Assembly: GCF_009762775.1 (NCBI RefSeq)
Contig: NZ_CP046401.1
Coordinates: forward strand, 6,646,001-6,710,000
DNA from: Maribellus comscasis
GTDB taxonomy: Bacteria; Bacteroidota; Bacteroidia; Bacteroidales; Prolixibacteraceae
Direction: 5' to 3'
Length of the DNA stretch: 64,000 nt
A program made the position numbers and the translations under genes. Below the pieces are notes generated by a model. That model saw nothing but the letters and a program-made list of their open reading frames with translations. It did not search any database and had not been told where the DNA came from. Shown piece by piece: positions 35,178 to 43,562 of the stretch; position 1 is the first letter of the stretch; each line of letters begins with the position of its first letter.

Positions 35178-36563
35178 ATGTTTGAGATAGACATTTATAG
35201 AAATCGAAGAAAAGCGCTTAAAAACAAAAAATTAAAAGGAATTGCTTTACTCCCGGGAAATGTTGAATCACCAATGAATTGTCTGGACAATACCTATCAT
35301 TTCCGACAGGACAGTACATTTCTTTACTTTTTCGGGCTCGATTTTCCCGGGTTGACCGGTATAATCGATTTTGATAACGGAAAAGAATATCTATTTGGAA
35401 ATGATGTAGAGATTGAAGATATCATTTGGATGGGACCTCAGGTTTCACTAAATGAGAATGGCCAAAAAGTTGGCATTGAAAATACAGCACCGCTTTCTAA
35501 ATTATACGATTTTATTAACCAGGCGATTAAACAGGGAAGAAAAATTCATTATACGCCTCCATACCGTGGAGAAAACAAATTGTTTCTTGAAAAATTATTG
35601 GGGATTTCGGCCATAAGAATTGATGAGTATGCATCGGTTGAATTAATAAAAGCTATCGTTGATTTGCGTTCGATAAAAGAACAGGTAGAAATTGATGAAA
35701 TTGAGAAAGCGTGTTTGACGGGTTACGAAATGCATGTTACTGCGATGAAAATGGCTCAACCCGGAATTTGGGAGCAAAAGATTACAGGAATTATCGAGGG
35801 CATAGCCAACTCGGGAGGAGGAATGGTTTCTTTTCCTGTTATTCTCACTCAAAACGGCGAAACATTACACAATCATAGTCACAACAACTACCTGGAGGAG
35901 GGAAAGTTAATGCTAACCGATGCAGGAGCCGAATCCTCCTTGCATTATGCATCAGATTTTACGCGAACAGTACCGGTTGGAGGGAAATTCACGCAGAAAC
36001 AGCGTGAAATTTATGAAATCGTATTGGCTGCAAACAACAAAGCGCGGGAACTCACAAAGCCGGGAGTAACATATCTTTCTGTTCATTTGGCGGTTGCGGA
36101 AGTTATTGCATCTGGATTAAAAGAGTTGGGTTTGATGAAAGGAGATATAAAAGAGGCGGTAAAAAATGGGGCTCATGCAATATTTTTTCCTCATGGGCTG
36201 GGACATATGATGGGACTTGATGTTCACGACATGGAAGATCTAGGACAAATTTATGTGGGCTACGATGATGAAACAAGGCCAGTTGACCAGTTTGGAACAG
36301 GATATCTGCGTTTGGGAAGAAAACTACAATCCGGTTTTGTAATCACAAACGAGCCTGGCATCTATTTTATTCCGGCTTTAATTGACAAGTGGCAAAAAGA
36401 AAAAATAAATGCTGATTTTATCAATTTTGAAAAAGCGAATGAGTACCGGGATTTTGGCGGAATTAGGCTTGAAGATGACCTTCTGGTTACTAAAGAGGGG
36501 AGTCGTATTCTTGGGAAACGGGTACCTATAGAACCTGACGAGATTGAATCAATTGTTTCATAA
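35178..36563 (+). CDS. pepP: Xaa-Pro aminopeptidase (aminopeptidase P)
   Basis: Removes an N-terminal residue next to proline. 461 residues with the N-terminal AMP_N domain (about 1-145) and a pita-bread M24 domain (about 170-450). Dinuclear metal ligands lie in LMLTDAGAESSLHYASDFTRT (two Asp), FPHGLGHMMGLDVHD (His), ITNEPGIYF (Glu) and GGIRLEDDLLV (Glu). Cytosolic, no signal peptide. The 3' end meets a bidirectional terminator shared with the ArsC-like gene. Confidence 0.95.
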   Translation: MFEIDIYRNRRKALKNKKLKGIALLPGNVESPMNCLDNTYHFRQDSTFLYFFGLDFPGLTGIIDFDNGKEYLFGNDVEIEDIIWMGPQVSLNENGQKVGIENTAPLSKLYDFINQAIKQGRKIHYTPPYRGENKLFLEKLLGISAIRIDEYASVELIKAIVDLRSIKEQVEIDEIEKACLTGYEMHVTAMKMAQPGIWEQKITGIIEGIANSGGGMVSFPVILTQNGETLHNHSHNNYLEEGKLMLTDAGAESSLHYASDFTRTVPVGGKFTQKQREIYEIVLAANNKARELTKPGVTYLSVHLAVAEVIASGLKELGLMKGDIKEAVKNGAHAIFFPHGLGHMMGLDVHDMEDLGQIYVGYDDETRPVDQFGTGYLRLGRKLQSGFVITNEPGIYFIPALIDKWQKEKINADFINFEKANEYRDFGGIRLEDDLLVTKEGSRILGKRVPIEPDEIESIVS

Positions 36564-36572
36564 GATAAACAG

Positions 36573-36602
36573 AAAAGCAGCTTTAAAAGGCTGCTTTTTT
36601 TT
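36573..36602. terminator. Bidirectional intrinsic terminator
   Basis: AAAAGCAGC (36573-36581) pairs with GCTGCTTTT (36590-36598), 8-nt loop, then more T. The stop codon of the minus-strand ArsC-like gene lies inside the hairpin. Confidence 0.9.
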
Positions 36603-37059
36603 TCAGTATCCTGTGATAAAAATAGTCCATCTCAATTTTAATCTCATCTCTTATTTCACGGCATTTTTCCTTTAGTTCTTCCCGGTCGCGAAAACTTTTA
36701 TAAGGATTGTGAAAACCAAGATGCATTTTACGTTTGAATTTTACCGGTGGTAGTTTTAACTGATCTGCTGTACCATCGCCTACAGTAATCAGATAATCAA
36801 ATTCGAGATCAGAAAATTTTGAATAATGTTCAGGAGCACCTTGTTTTAAATCAATTCCAATTTCAGCCATAACTTCAATGGCTACAGGGCTTACATGATT
36901 TACAGGAGCAATTCCTGCCGAATAAATCTCCAATTCTTGGAATTTATCAAAACTTTTTAGAACTGCTTCGGCCATCTGGCTTCTACACGAATTTTGATTG
37001 CTTAGAAAAAAGATTTTTATCCCATTTTGTGTTGGTTTTATAGAGAAGTTAGTTGTCAA
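36583..37059 (-). CDS. ArsC/low-molecular-weight phosphatase-like protein lacking catalytic cysteines
   Basis: 158 residues with the LMW-PTP/thioredoxin-type arsenate reductase fold. The P-loop, normally CTGNSCRSQMAEA, reads SNQNSCRSQMAEA (Ser20 in place of the nucleophile; the codon is AGC). The redox-loop segment, normally VITVCDxAxxxCP, reads LITVGDGTADQLKLP, so both other redox cysteines are also gone. The remaining fold, including YSAGIAPVNHVSP and HLGFHNPYKSF, is well kept. It may bind phosphate or arsenate-like anions without turnover. Stands alone; no ars genes are nearby. Confidence 0.8.
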   Translation of the reverse strand: MTTNFSIKPTQNGIKIFFLSNQNSCRSQMAEAVLKSFDKFQELEIYSAGIAPVNHVSPVAIEVMAEIGIDLKQGAPEHYSKFSDLEFDYLITVGDGTADQLKLPPVKFKRKMHLGFHNPYKSFRDREELKEKCREIRDEIKIEMDYFYHRILKKKAAF

Positions 37060-37432
37060 AAAAATAGTTTAATTGAGCGATCAATATAAGGAAAAAGAAA
37101 ATTATATAAAATTAGTTTTGATGTATTATGTGTTGAAAATTAATGTTTTACAAATGTTGTTCAACATTGTTTAAGAACATGTGTCCCTTTTCTGTACTAT
37201 CATCATTAAAAAAAAAATATTATTTGTTACTTCACCGGAAGAAAAGACTAATTCAGTTAACATTTTCAATTTAAAATAGCCTTTGAGATTTTTATTAAAA
37301 AAAATGACCAAAACCCCACGAACAGATAATAGATTTTAAACTAAAAACTTTGAGTATTAAGCGGTAAATGTCTATTTTCGTAGCTGAAACATAGTATGCA
37401 CACCATTTTTAAATGGTACAAAAAGTTTGTAA
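37060..37432. other. Gene-free AT-rich divergent spacer
   Basis: No gene seen. ATGTTG-TT-CAACAT (37154-37167) is a perfect 14-bp inverted repeat, like the one at 35053. TTTGAG (about 37349) and TATTTTCG (about 37374) could be promoter parts for the DUF349 gene, but the match is loose. Confidence 0.4.
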
Positions 37433-39679
37433 ATGGAACCTAAAGATCTAAAAAACTCAGAAGAGTTAAAAAATACGGAAAAAGCTGATCTGGAAAATTC
37501 TGAAAAGAATGCGTTGCCTTTAGAGGAAGAAAAAGATAAAAAGGATTTATCCTCTGAAGAAGAAAATGTTATGTCATCAGATACTACTGAATTCTCAAAT
37601 GAAGAGATTCAGGAAGAGAAAACGGAAGAGGAGACTGATGAAAAGAGCGAATTAGTTCCGCAGGATAAAAAAGCGGAGGAGTTGACTGAGGAAGAAATTT
37701 CGGAAGAGCAGGAAGAACAAGTAGCAGAAAAACAAAGTGAACCTGTTGCTGCTTCACCAAAAGAAGAAAAGATTGCTCCTCAAGAGGAAGACAACAAAAC
37801 AGAGGAGAAAAAAGAGGAAAAGGAAAAGGCGGAAGAAACTGTTACAGATGAAGCCGCAGAAGATGATAAATCTCCCGACAAAGATAAGACCGAATCAAAA
37901 GCAAAGCCTCCTGTAAAGAGCGAGGAGAAAATAAAAGAAATTAAAGAGGAAAAGCCGGATTATACAAAATATTCTCAGGTTGAATTGGTAAACGCGATGA
38001 GAGATGCTTTGGATAATAACGGAAGTCATGATGTAAAAGATGAAATTGATATTATAAAATCCACTTTCTACCGGAATTTGAAAACTGATTTAGAGGAACA
38101 AAAAAAGAAATTTCTGGAAGAAGGTGGAAATATTGAAGAGTTCAGAGCCGAAGGAGACCCTTATGAACAGGACATCAAAGATTTACTCAAACGATACCGG
38201 CAAATTAGAATTGAATTCAACAAAAAGCTTGAGGTTGAAAAAGAGGAAAACCTGAAATTGAAATATGAAGTAATTGAAGAAATAAAAGCTTTGATTAACA
38301 ATGAAGAATCAATAAACAAAACATTTCAGGAATTCAGAGATTTACAGCGAAAATGGCGTGAAATTGGATTGGTACCACAGTCGGAAATGAAAAATTTGTG
38401 GGATACCTATCATTTTCATGTTGAAAACTTCTATGATTACATCAAAATCAACAAGGAATTACGCGATCTTGATTTAAAAAAGAACCTTGAGGCAAAGATT
38501 AAACTTTGTGAAAGAGCCGAAGAATTACTTGTTGAACCATCAATAATTAAGGCATTTAACACGCTCCAGAAATACCACGAGCGTTGGCGCGAAATCGGGC
38601 CGGTTCCTTTAGAACACAAAGATGATATTTGGGAACGTTTTAAAGCGGCAACATCAAAAATTAACAAGAAGCATCAGGAGTTTTTTGAAAGCAGAAAGCA
38701 CGAACAGAAAAAAAACCTTGAAGCAAAAACAGCACTTTGCGAAAAAGTCGAAGAGATAAACCAATTGGAAATTTCGAGTCATAAGGAGTGGGACGAAAAA
38801 TCGAAAGAGTTAATTGAGCTTCAAAAAGTTTGGCGAACAATTGGTTTTGCTCCCCGAAAAGATAATAATAAAATTTACGAACGTTTTCGTACCGAATGTG
38901 ATAAGTTTTTTGATGCAAAACGCGAATTCTATTCAAAAAATAAAGAACTTCAGCAAAATAATCTTCAGATGAAACTTGAACTCTGCAACGAGGCAGAGTC
39001 GATGAAAGATAGCACTGACTGGAAAAAAACAACCCAGGATTTTATTAGCATTCAGAAGAAGTGGAAAGAAATAGGTCCGGTGCCACGCAAACACTCCGAC
39101 GTAGTTTGGAAACGTTTCCGCGCGGCCTGTGATTATTTCTTTGACAAAAAATCCGAACATTTTTCAGGTATCGATTCTGAACAGGTTGATAATCTGAAAT
39201 TGAAAAACGAATTGATTAGTGAGGTGGAAGATTTTAAACCAGGAAAAGACATTGATGAAAATCTGAAAAAACTAAAATCATTCCAGCGCAGATGGACAGA
39301 AATCGGACACGTACCAATTAAAAAGAAAGACGATGTTCAAAATCGTTTCCGTAAGGCAATTGATGAGCTGTTTGATGAATTAAACCTGGATGAAGAGAAA
39401 CGTAATCTCCTGAAATTCAGAAGCAAGATGTCTTCTTTCTCGGAATCGGGCAGGGGACAGAGTAAAATGAGAATGGAGCGAGACAAGTATATGAATAAAC
39501 TAAAACAACTTGAAAACGACCTCGTTTTGCTTGACAATAACATTGGTTTCTTTGCCAAATCAAAAAATGCTGAGTCGCTTATTGAAGATGTGAAAAAGAA
39601 AATTGAAAATACAAAGCAAAAAATTGAGTTTTTAAAAGAAAAAATTCGGGTAATCGACGATTTGGATGCTAACGAATAA
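37433..39679 (+). CDS. DUF349 repeat protein with long acidic N-terminus
   Basis: 748 residues. The first 175 or so are almost only Glu, Lys, Asp and Ser, with poor sequence complexity, and are likely disordered. Then come helical DUF349 repeats, each with a WREIGPVP-like signature: KWREIGLVP, RWREIGPVP, VWRTIGFAP, KWKEIGPVP and RWTEIGHVP, spaced 70-75 residues. A C-terminal coiled coil (about 675-740) ends the protein. DUF349 proteins are widespread in Bacteroidota with no settled function. Cytosolic by lack of a signal. A terminator follows. Confidence 0.88.
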   Translation: MEPKDLKNSEELKNTEKADLENSEKNALPLEEEKDKKDLSSEEENVMSSDTTEFSNEEIQEEKTEEETDEKSELVPQDKKAEELTEEEISEEQEEQVAEKQSEPVAASPKEEKIAPQEEDNKTEEKKEEKEKAEETVTDEAAEDDKSPDKDKTESKAKPPVKSEEKIKEIKEEKPDYTKYSQVELVNAMRDALDNNGSHDVKDEIDIIKSTFYRNLKTDLEEQKKKFLEEGGNIEEFRAEGDPYEQDIKDLLKRYRQIRIEFNKKLEVEKEENLKLKYEVIEEIKALINNEESINKTFQEFRDLQRKWREIGLVPQSEMKNLWDTYHFHVENFYDYIKINKELRDLDLKKNLEAKIKLCERAEELLVEPSIIKAFNTLQKYHERWREIGPVPLEHKDDIWERFKAATSKINKKHQEFFESRKHEQKKNLEAKTALCEKVEEINQLEISSHKEWDEKSKELIELQKVWRTIGFAPRKDNNKIYERFRTECDKFFDAKREFYSKNKELQQNNLQMKLELCNEAESMKDSTDWKKTTQDFISIQKKWKEIGPVPRKHSDVVWKRFRAACDYFFDKKSEHFSGIDSEQVDNLKLKNELISEVEDFKPGKDIDENLKKLKSFQRRWTEIGHVPIKKKDDVQNRFRKAIDELFDELNLDEEKRNLLKFRSKMSSFSESGRGQSKMRMERDKYMNKLKQLENDLVLLDNNIGFFAKSKNAESLIEDVKKKIENTKQKIEFLKEKIRVIDDLDANE

Positions 39680-39707
39680 AAAATAGCTAAACTAAATTTG
39701 AAACTGG

Positions 39708-39738
39708 AGGAGAACTGTTTTACAATTCTCCTTTTTTA
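39708..39738 (+). terminator. Intrinsic terminator after the DUF349 gene
   Basis: AGGAGAA (39708-39714) pairs with TTCTCCT (39726-39732), with an inner TGT/ACA pair, then a T6 run. The hairpin overlaps the 3' end of the convergent msrB. Confidence 0.8.
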
Positions 39739-40205
39739 TTTTTTTCTGCGGGAATAAATTCAAGCGACACTGAATTTACGCAGTGCCGTGTATTCTTGTC
39801 GGTAAAACCTTCTCCCAAAAAAACATGTCCTAAATGGCCCCCGCAATTGTTGCAGGTAATTTCAGTCCTGCGGCCGTCGGCATCAAGTGTTCTTCTCACA
39901 GCACCTTCAATTTCATCGTCAAAACTGGGCCATCCGCAGCCCGAATTAAACTTACTTGTTGACTGGTACAACGCAGCACCGCAGCGTTTGCAAACGTAGA
40001 TTCCCTTTTCATAAAATTTGTCGTATTTCCCGGTAAAAGGCCGTTCTGTCCCTTTTTCAAGAATTACATATTCCTCGAAATCCGTTAATTTGTTAAATTT
40101 CATAGTATCACTTTTTTCGGTTGGCTGTTTCTGATTCTTTTTCGAAACCTGCCCGCAGGCCGAAAATCCAGCACTTAATAAAATCATCACAATTATTGTC
40201 TTCAT
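39720..40205 (-). CDS. msrB: Peptide-methionine (R)-S-oxide reductase, lipoprotein form
   Basis: Reduces R-methionine sulfoxide in proteins. 161 residues with a lipobox (AGFSAC17), so it acts in the periplasm or at the outer membrane. Zinc is held by CKRCG and [18 protein letters not shown] and the catalytic [11 protein letters not shown] (Cys142) are present. The resolving Cys is probably the one in SGCGWPSF. The electron donor would have to be an extracytoplasmic thiol system. Stands alone; the epimerase gene upstream is on the same strand, 48 bp away. Confidence 0.95.
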   Translation of the reverse strand: MKTIIVMILLSAGFSACGQVSKKNQKQPTEKSDTMKFNKLTDFEEYVILEKGTERPFTGKYDKFYEKGIYVCKRCGAALYQSTSKFNSGCGWPSFDDEIEGAVRRTLDADGRRTEITCNNCGGHLGHVFLGEGFTDKNTRHCVNSVSLEFIPAEKNKKGEL

Positions 40206-40252
40206 AACACAATAATGACAATTTTCCCGTCACTTTGGTTTACCTTAAAAAG

Positions 40253-41380
40253 TTAAGAATTGCTAATTCCGATTCCCGGCATATCCTGAAGTGTAATTTT
40301 CCCGTCAACAATTTTAACACCTGTATAAGGATCATTATCAATCAGAAGGTTACCATCCAGATCAGCCCAATCAACTTTGGGTGAAAGCTGTGCAGCAGCA
40401 GAGATTGCACAAGAAGTTTCAGTCATACAACCAATCATCACTTTCATTTTATGAGTCCTGGCCAGATTAACCATTTTATGCGCTTCCCGCATACCGGTAC
40501 ATTTCATCAGCTTTATGTTGATACCGGTGTAAATTCCAACGGCTTGCTTTACGTCGCAAAGTCGCTGTACCGCTTCATCGGCAATAATCGGAATTGGTGA
40601 ATTTTCTGTCAGCCAGGCAATATCATCAGTTCTATCTTTTGGCATGGGCTGTTCAACAAATTCAATACCTTTTTCTTTTAGCCACATCACCATATCAAGC
40701 GCCATTTTTTTATCTTTCCACCCCTGATTAACATCTACACATAAAGGAACTTCTGAAACAGAACGTATGGTTTCTATCATTTCCTTATCGTTTTCACGCC
40801 CGAGTTTTATCTTTAATATTTTAAATTCAGCCGCCTCATTTACTTTCTCCTTTACAACATCTGATTTATCGATGCCAATCGTATATGAAGTATTAGGAGT
40901 ATTTTCTGATGAAAACCCCCATATTTTATACCAGGGTTGCCCCATAATTTTCCCGACCAAATCGTGCAAAGCAATATCAACCGACGCTTTTGCTGCATAA
41001 TTTCCCGGAGCTGCTTCATCAACGTACTCCAGAATTTCATCCATTCTGAAAGGATCTTTAAATTGTTCCAGATTTAAACGCGACAGAAATTCGCTGACCG
41101 TTTGTTGCGATTCGCCAAGATACGGCGGCAAAGATGCCTCTCCCAAGCCTGTATATCCGCCACATTCCAGTTTTGTTAATACAACCGGAGTAGTCGTTCG
41201 GGAACTGTTTGCTATTGTAAAAACATGTTTTAGCTTTAAATTATATGGCTCGAAACTTAGCTTTAATCCATGTGCCGGTAATTTTCCCTTCATGTTTGAA
41301 TATGTTAACCCGGGGAATACCATTCCTCCGAAAGTAATTATTGTTGATTTTTTTATAAAATTACGTCTGTTGCAACTCAT
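40253..41380 (-). CDS. Dipeptide epimerase, enolase superfamily (L-Ala-D/L-Glu type)
   Basis: 375 residues with an N-terminal Tat-like signal (CNRRNFIKK then a hydrophobic run). The N-terminal capping domain and TIM barrel carry KIKLG (base Lys), CVDVNQGW (Asp ligand), FVEQPMP (Glu ligand), IADEAVQ (Asp ligand) and NIKLMKCTG (second base Lys). Dipeptide epimerases turn L-Ala-D-Glu from peptidoglycan into L-Ala-L-Glu. The NlpC/P60 peptidase directly upstream supplies such dipeptides, supporting this role. Its twin-arginine signal suggests periplasmic action, unusual for the family. Confidence 0.87.
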   Translation of the reverse strand: MSCNRRNFIKKSTIITFGGMVFPGLTYSNMKGKLPAHGLKLSFEPYNLKLKHVFTIANSSRTTTPVVLTKLECGGYTGLGEASLPPYLGESQQTVSEFLSRLNLEQFKDPFRMDEILEYVDEAAPGNYAAKASVDIALHDLVGKIMGQPWYKIWGFSSENTPNTSYTIGIDKSDVVKEKVNEAAEFKILKIKLGRENDKEMIETIRSVSEVPLCVDVNQGWKDKKMALDMVMWLKEKGIEFVEQPMPKDRTDDIAWLTENSPIPIIADEAVQRLCDVKQAVGIYTGINIKLMKCTGMREAHKMVNLARTHKMKVMIGCMTETSCAISAAAQLSPKVDWADLDGNLLIDNDPYTGVKIVDGKITLQDMPGIGISNS

Positions 41381-41415
41381 TTTACAACTGAATTAATTAA
41401 TTTTTTGTCTTTTTT

Positions 41416-42594
41416 TCAGAAAGAATTCCAATACCAGGGATGGTTTTTAACTAGCTGGATTCCTTCGTCTTCAAAATTAATTATTCTTAAAGCTTTAATA
41501 AATGAGTTTTTACGGTATTCGGAATAAATTTTACTGGCAGAGTTAAAACTATTCTGTTTTATAAACCCGGAAGCGTGAATAAACTCTGTTCCTCCCAAAG
41601 ACAAAGCAACGTGGGTAATTTTTGCTTCCAAATTTTCGGTAGCCTGCCGACCAAAAAATAAAAGATCTCCCGATTGAGTTTCATTCAATGTAATTTCTTT
41701 CCCGTGTGTTGCCTGTAACGATGCGTCGCGAGCCAGAATCAATCCGTTTATAAAATAAACTGTTTTTACAAAACCACTGCAATCCATTGCTTTTGCCGAT
41801 GTACCTCCCCACAAATATGAACACCCGGTTAACTGCTTCGCCCGCAAAACTATTTCATCAGGATTTGGGTATTTTTGATTTACAAAAGCAGAAAAATCAA
41901 TCCAGTCTTTTGGTGGCGTAAAACCTGTTCTTCCATCAGGAAAACAAACTTTAATCCATCGGTTATTTGATTCTTTTTTTTGAAGGATAGAGCCGAGTGT
42001 TACGTCTGAGATTGGAGAATCAAGATCTGTATCTTTGAATATCAGCCCGTTAATCCCCGTAAAAATTATCCGTTCAGAGCTTTTCCATTCCTGAAAAATA
42101 AAAGTATCGGCAGGAAAAATTTCTGCTGCATCGACCCATGAAATATATTTATCAGGTGTTTGAATGTAATACCATCCATCTCTATTTTTTAAAATTTTGA
42201 CCGGAGTTCCCAAAACAGCTTGCGTAACCAGTTCGGAAGAGTGGGAGGGGGTCGCTCTCATATTGGCCACGGGCACGGTTACAATTCCAAATTTATTTTC
42301 TCCCACAGAAGCGTCTGGTAAAACGATAACAGAGTCAGAAAAAACGATAGATTTTAGCTCGTCAAACAATTGATTTTTTAATACCGCTTCACTTGTTTCT
42401 CCTTTTAAAACAAGTTTTCCCTGTTTACAAACTGCATCGATATTAAATACAACTTCGCGTTTATCCTGAACTTTTTCAACTTCAAAGTCTTTGATAATAT
42501 TTTCAACCTCTTTTCTTTTGTTGCTATTGCAGGCAATTATCAATAAAACCAGAATACTTATTATCACATATTTTTTTTGCATTTTATTCAGCAA
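41416..42594 (-). CDS. NlpC/P60 muropeptide endopeptidase lipoprotein with SH3 domains
   Basis: 392 residues with a lipobox (LLIIAC22). Two SH3-like regions (about 105-160 and 180-235) precede the NlpC/P60 domain (about 255-390): LTGCSYLWGGTSAKAMDCSGFV with the catalytic Cys, THVALSLGGTEFIHASG with the His. The order matches YkfC-type gamma-D-glutamyl-diamino acid endopeptidases that release L-Ala-D-Glu. It lies 35 bp before the dipeptide epimerase, as ykfC lies near ykfB in Bacillus, so the pair forms a muropeptide recycling unit. Confidence 0.88.
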   Translation of the reverse strand: MLNKMQKKYVIISILVLLIIACNSNKRKEVENIIKDFEVEKVQDKREVVFNIDAVCKQGKLVLKGETSEAVLKNQLFDELKSIVFSDSVIVLPDASVGENKFGIVTVPVANMRATPSHSSELVTQAVLGTPVKILKNRDGWYYIQTPDKYISWVDAAEIFPADTFIFQEWKSSERIIFTGINGLIFKDTDLDSPISDVTLGSILQKKESNNRWIKVCFPDGRTGFTPPKDWIDFSAFVNQKYPNPDEIVLRAKQLTGCSYLWGGTSAKAMDCSGFVKTVYFINGLILARDASLQATHGKEITLNETQSGDLLFFGRQATENLEAKITHVALSLGGTEFIHASGFIKQNSFNSASKIYSEYRKNSFIKALRIINFEDEGIQLVKNHPWYWNSF

Positions 42595-42749
42595 AACAAA
42601 CGTTTGGTAACAATTTTATTTTTAACACATTAACTAAAAAATCATCATAAATCAGAAAAGTTTTACGTCAGATTCTCGATAATTCATCTACTTTTGAGTC
42701 AATAACAAATATAAAAAGAATAAACAATCAGAAGGGTAATAATTGTCAA

Positions 42750-43445
42750 ATGAAAGAATCTTTCAATATCCCGATAATTTTTCAGGATGAACAATTAATC
42801 GCGGTAGAAAAGCCGGTAGATCTGCCTGTACATAAAAATGATTTTATGCCGCACGATGCTCCTTATCTCACAAAATTACTGGGAGAAATTACTCAAAAAT
42901 GGGTCTACAATGTTCACCGTTTGGATTCTAAAACCTCCGGCGTAATTGTACTTGCTTTTTCGTCGGAAATGGCCAAAGAACTTACGCTTCAGTTTGAGAG
43001 AAAAGAAGTTCAGAAAACTTACTTTGCAATTGTTCAGGGAAACCCGGGCGAGGGAAAATTTGAATCGAAAGTACTTGTAAAAAAGAAATCAAAATTTAAG
43101 AAACCTGCTGTTACAAATTTCAAAACACTTCAAACCGTTCAGACTGACATATCATATAAAGAAAAAGAAAATGTACAGCTTAGTTTGGTTGAGATTCAAC
43201 CTGAAACCGGACGCTGGCATCAGATACGTCAACATTTTACTCAAAACCATTTCGATATACTTGGCGATACCCATCACGGCGATTTTACATTAAACAAAAT
43301 AATAACAGAAAAAACGGGGGTAAAACGTTTATTTCTCCACGCCGGACAATTAAAAATAAAACATCCGGCTTTAGAAGAAGAACTGACTTTTTCCTCTGAT
43401 TTACCCAAAGAATTTCAACAGGTTTTGCGGCACTTCCAGACTTGA
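42750..43445 (+). CDS. RluA family RNA pseudouridine synthase
   Basis: 231 residues, catalytic domain only, without an S4 domain. VYNVHRLDSKTSGVIVLAFS (about 53-72) holds the catalytic Asp59. QKTYFAIVQGNPGEGKF and PETGRWHQIRQHFTQNHFDILGDTHHGD follow in the usual order. The target (23S rRNA or tRNA) cannot be told from sequence. Cytosolic, stands alone. Confidence 0.92.
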   Translation: MKESFNIPIIFQDEQLIAVEKPVDLPVHKNDFMPHDAPYLTKLLGEITQKWVYNVHRLDSKTSGVIVLAFSSEMAKELTLQFERKEVQKTYFAIVQGNPGEGKFESKVLVKKKSKFKKPAVTNFKTLQTVQTDISYKEKENVQLSLVEIQPETGRWHQIRQHFTQNHFDILGDTHHGDFTLNKIITEKTGVKRLFLHAGQLKIKHPALEEELTFSSDLPKEFQQVLRHFQT

Positions 43446-43562
43446 TGTGCTGTATATTCAACTTTTATCAGGAATAATTGTCATTTGAATAGAGGGATTT
43501 AATTAAATCATTATTTTTGAATGGTTCGGTTTATGTTTAATAAAAATTTTTCACCATTTCTG

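Noticed and set aside
36583..37059. Annotating the ArsC-like gene as an arsenate reductase
   Set aside because: All three redox cysteines are missing and no ars genes are near.
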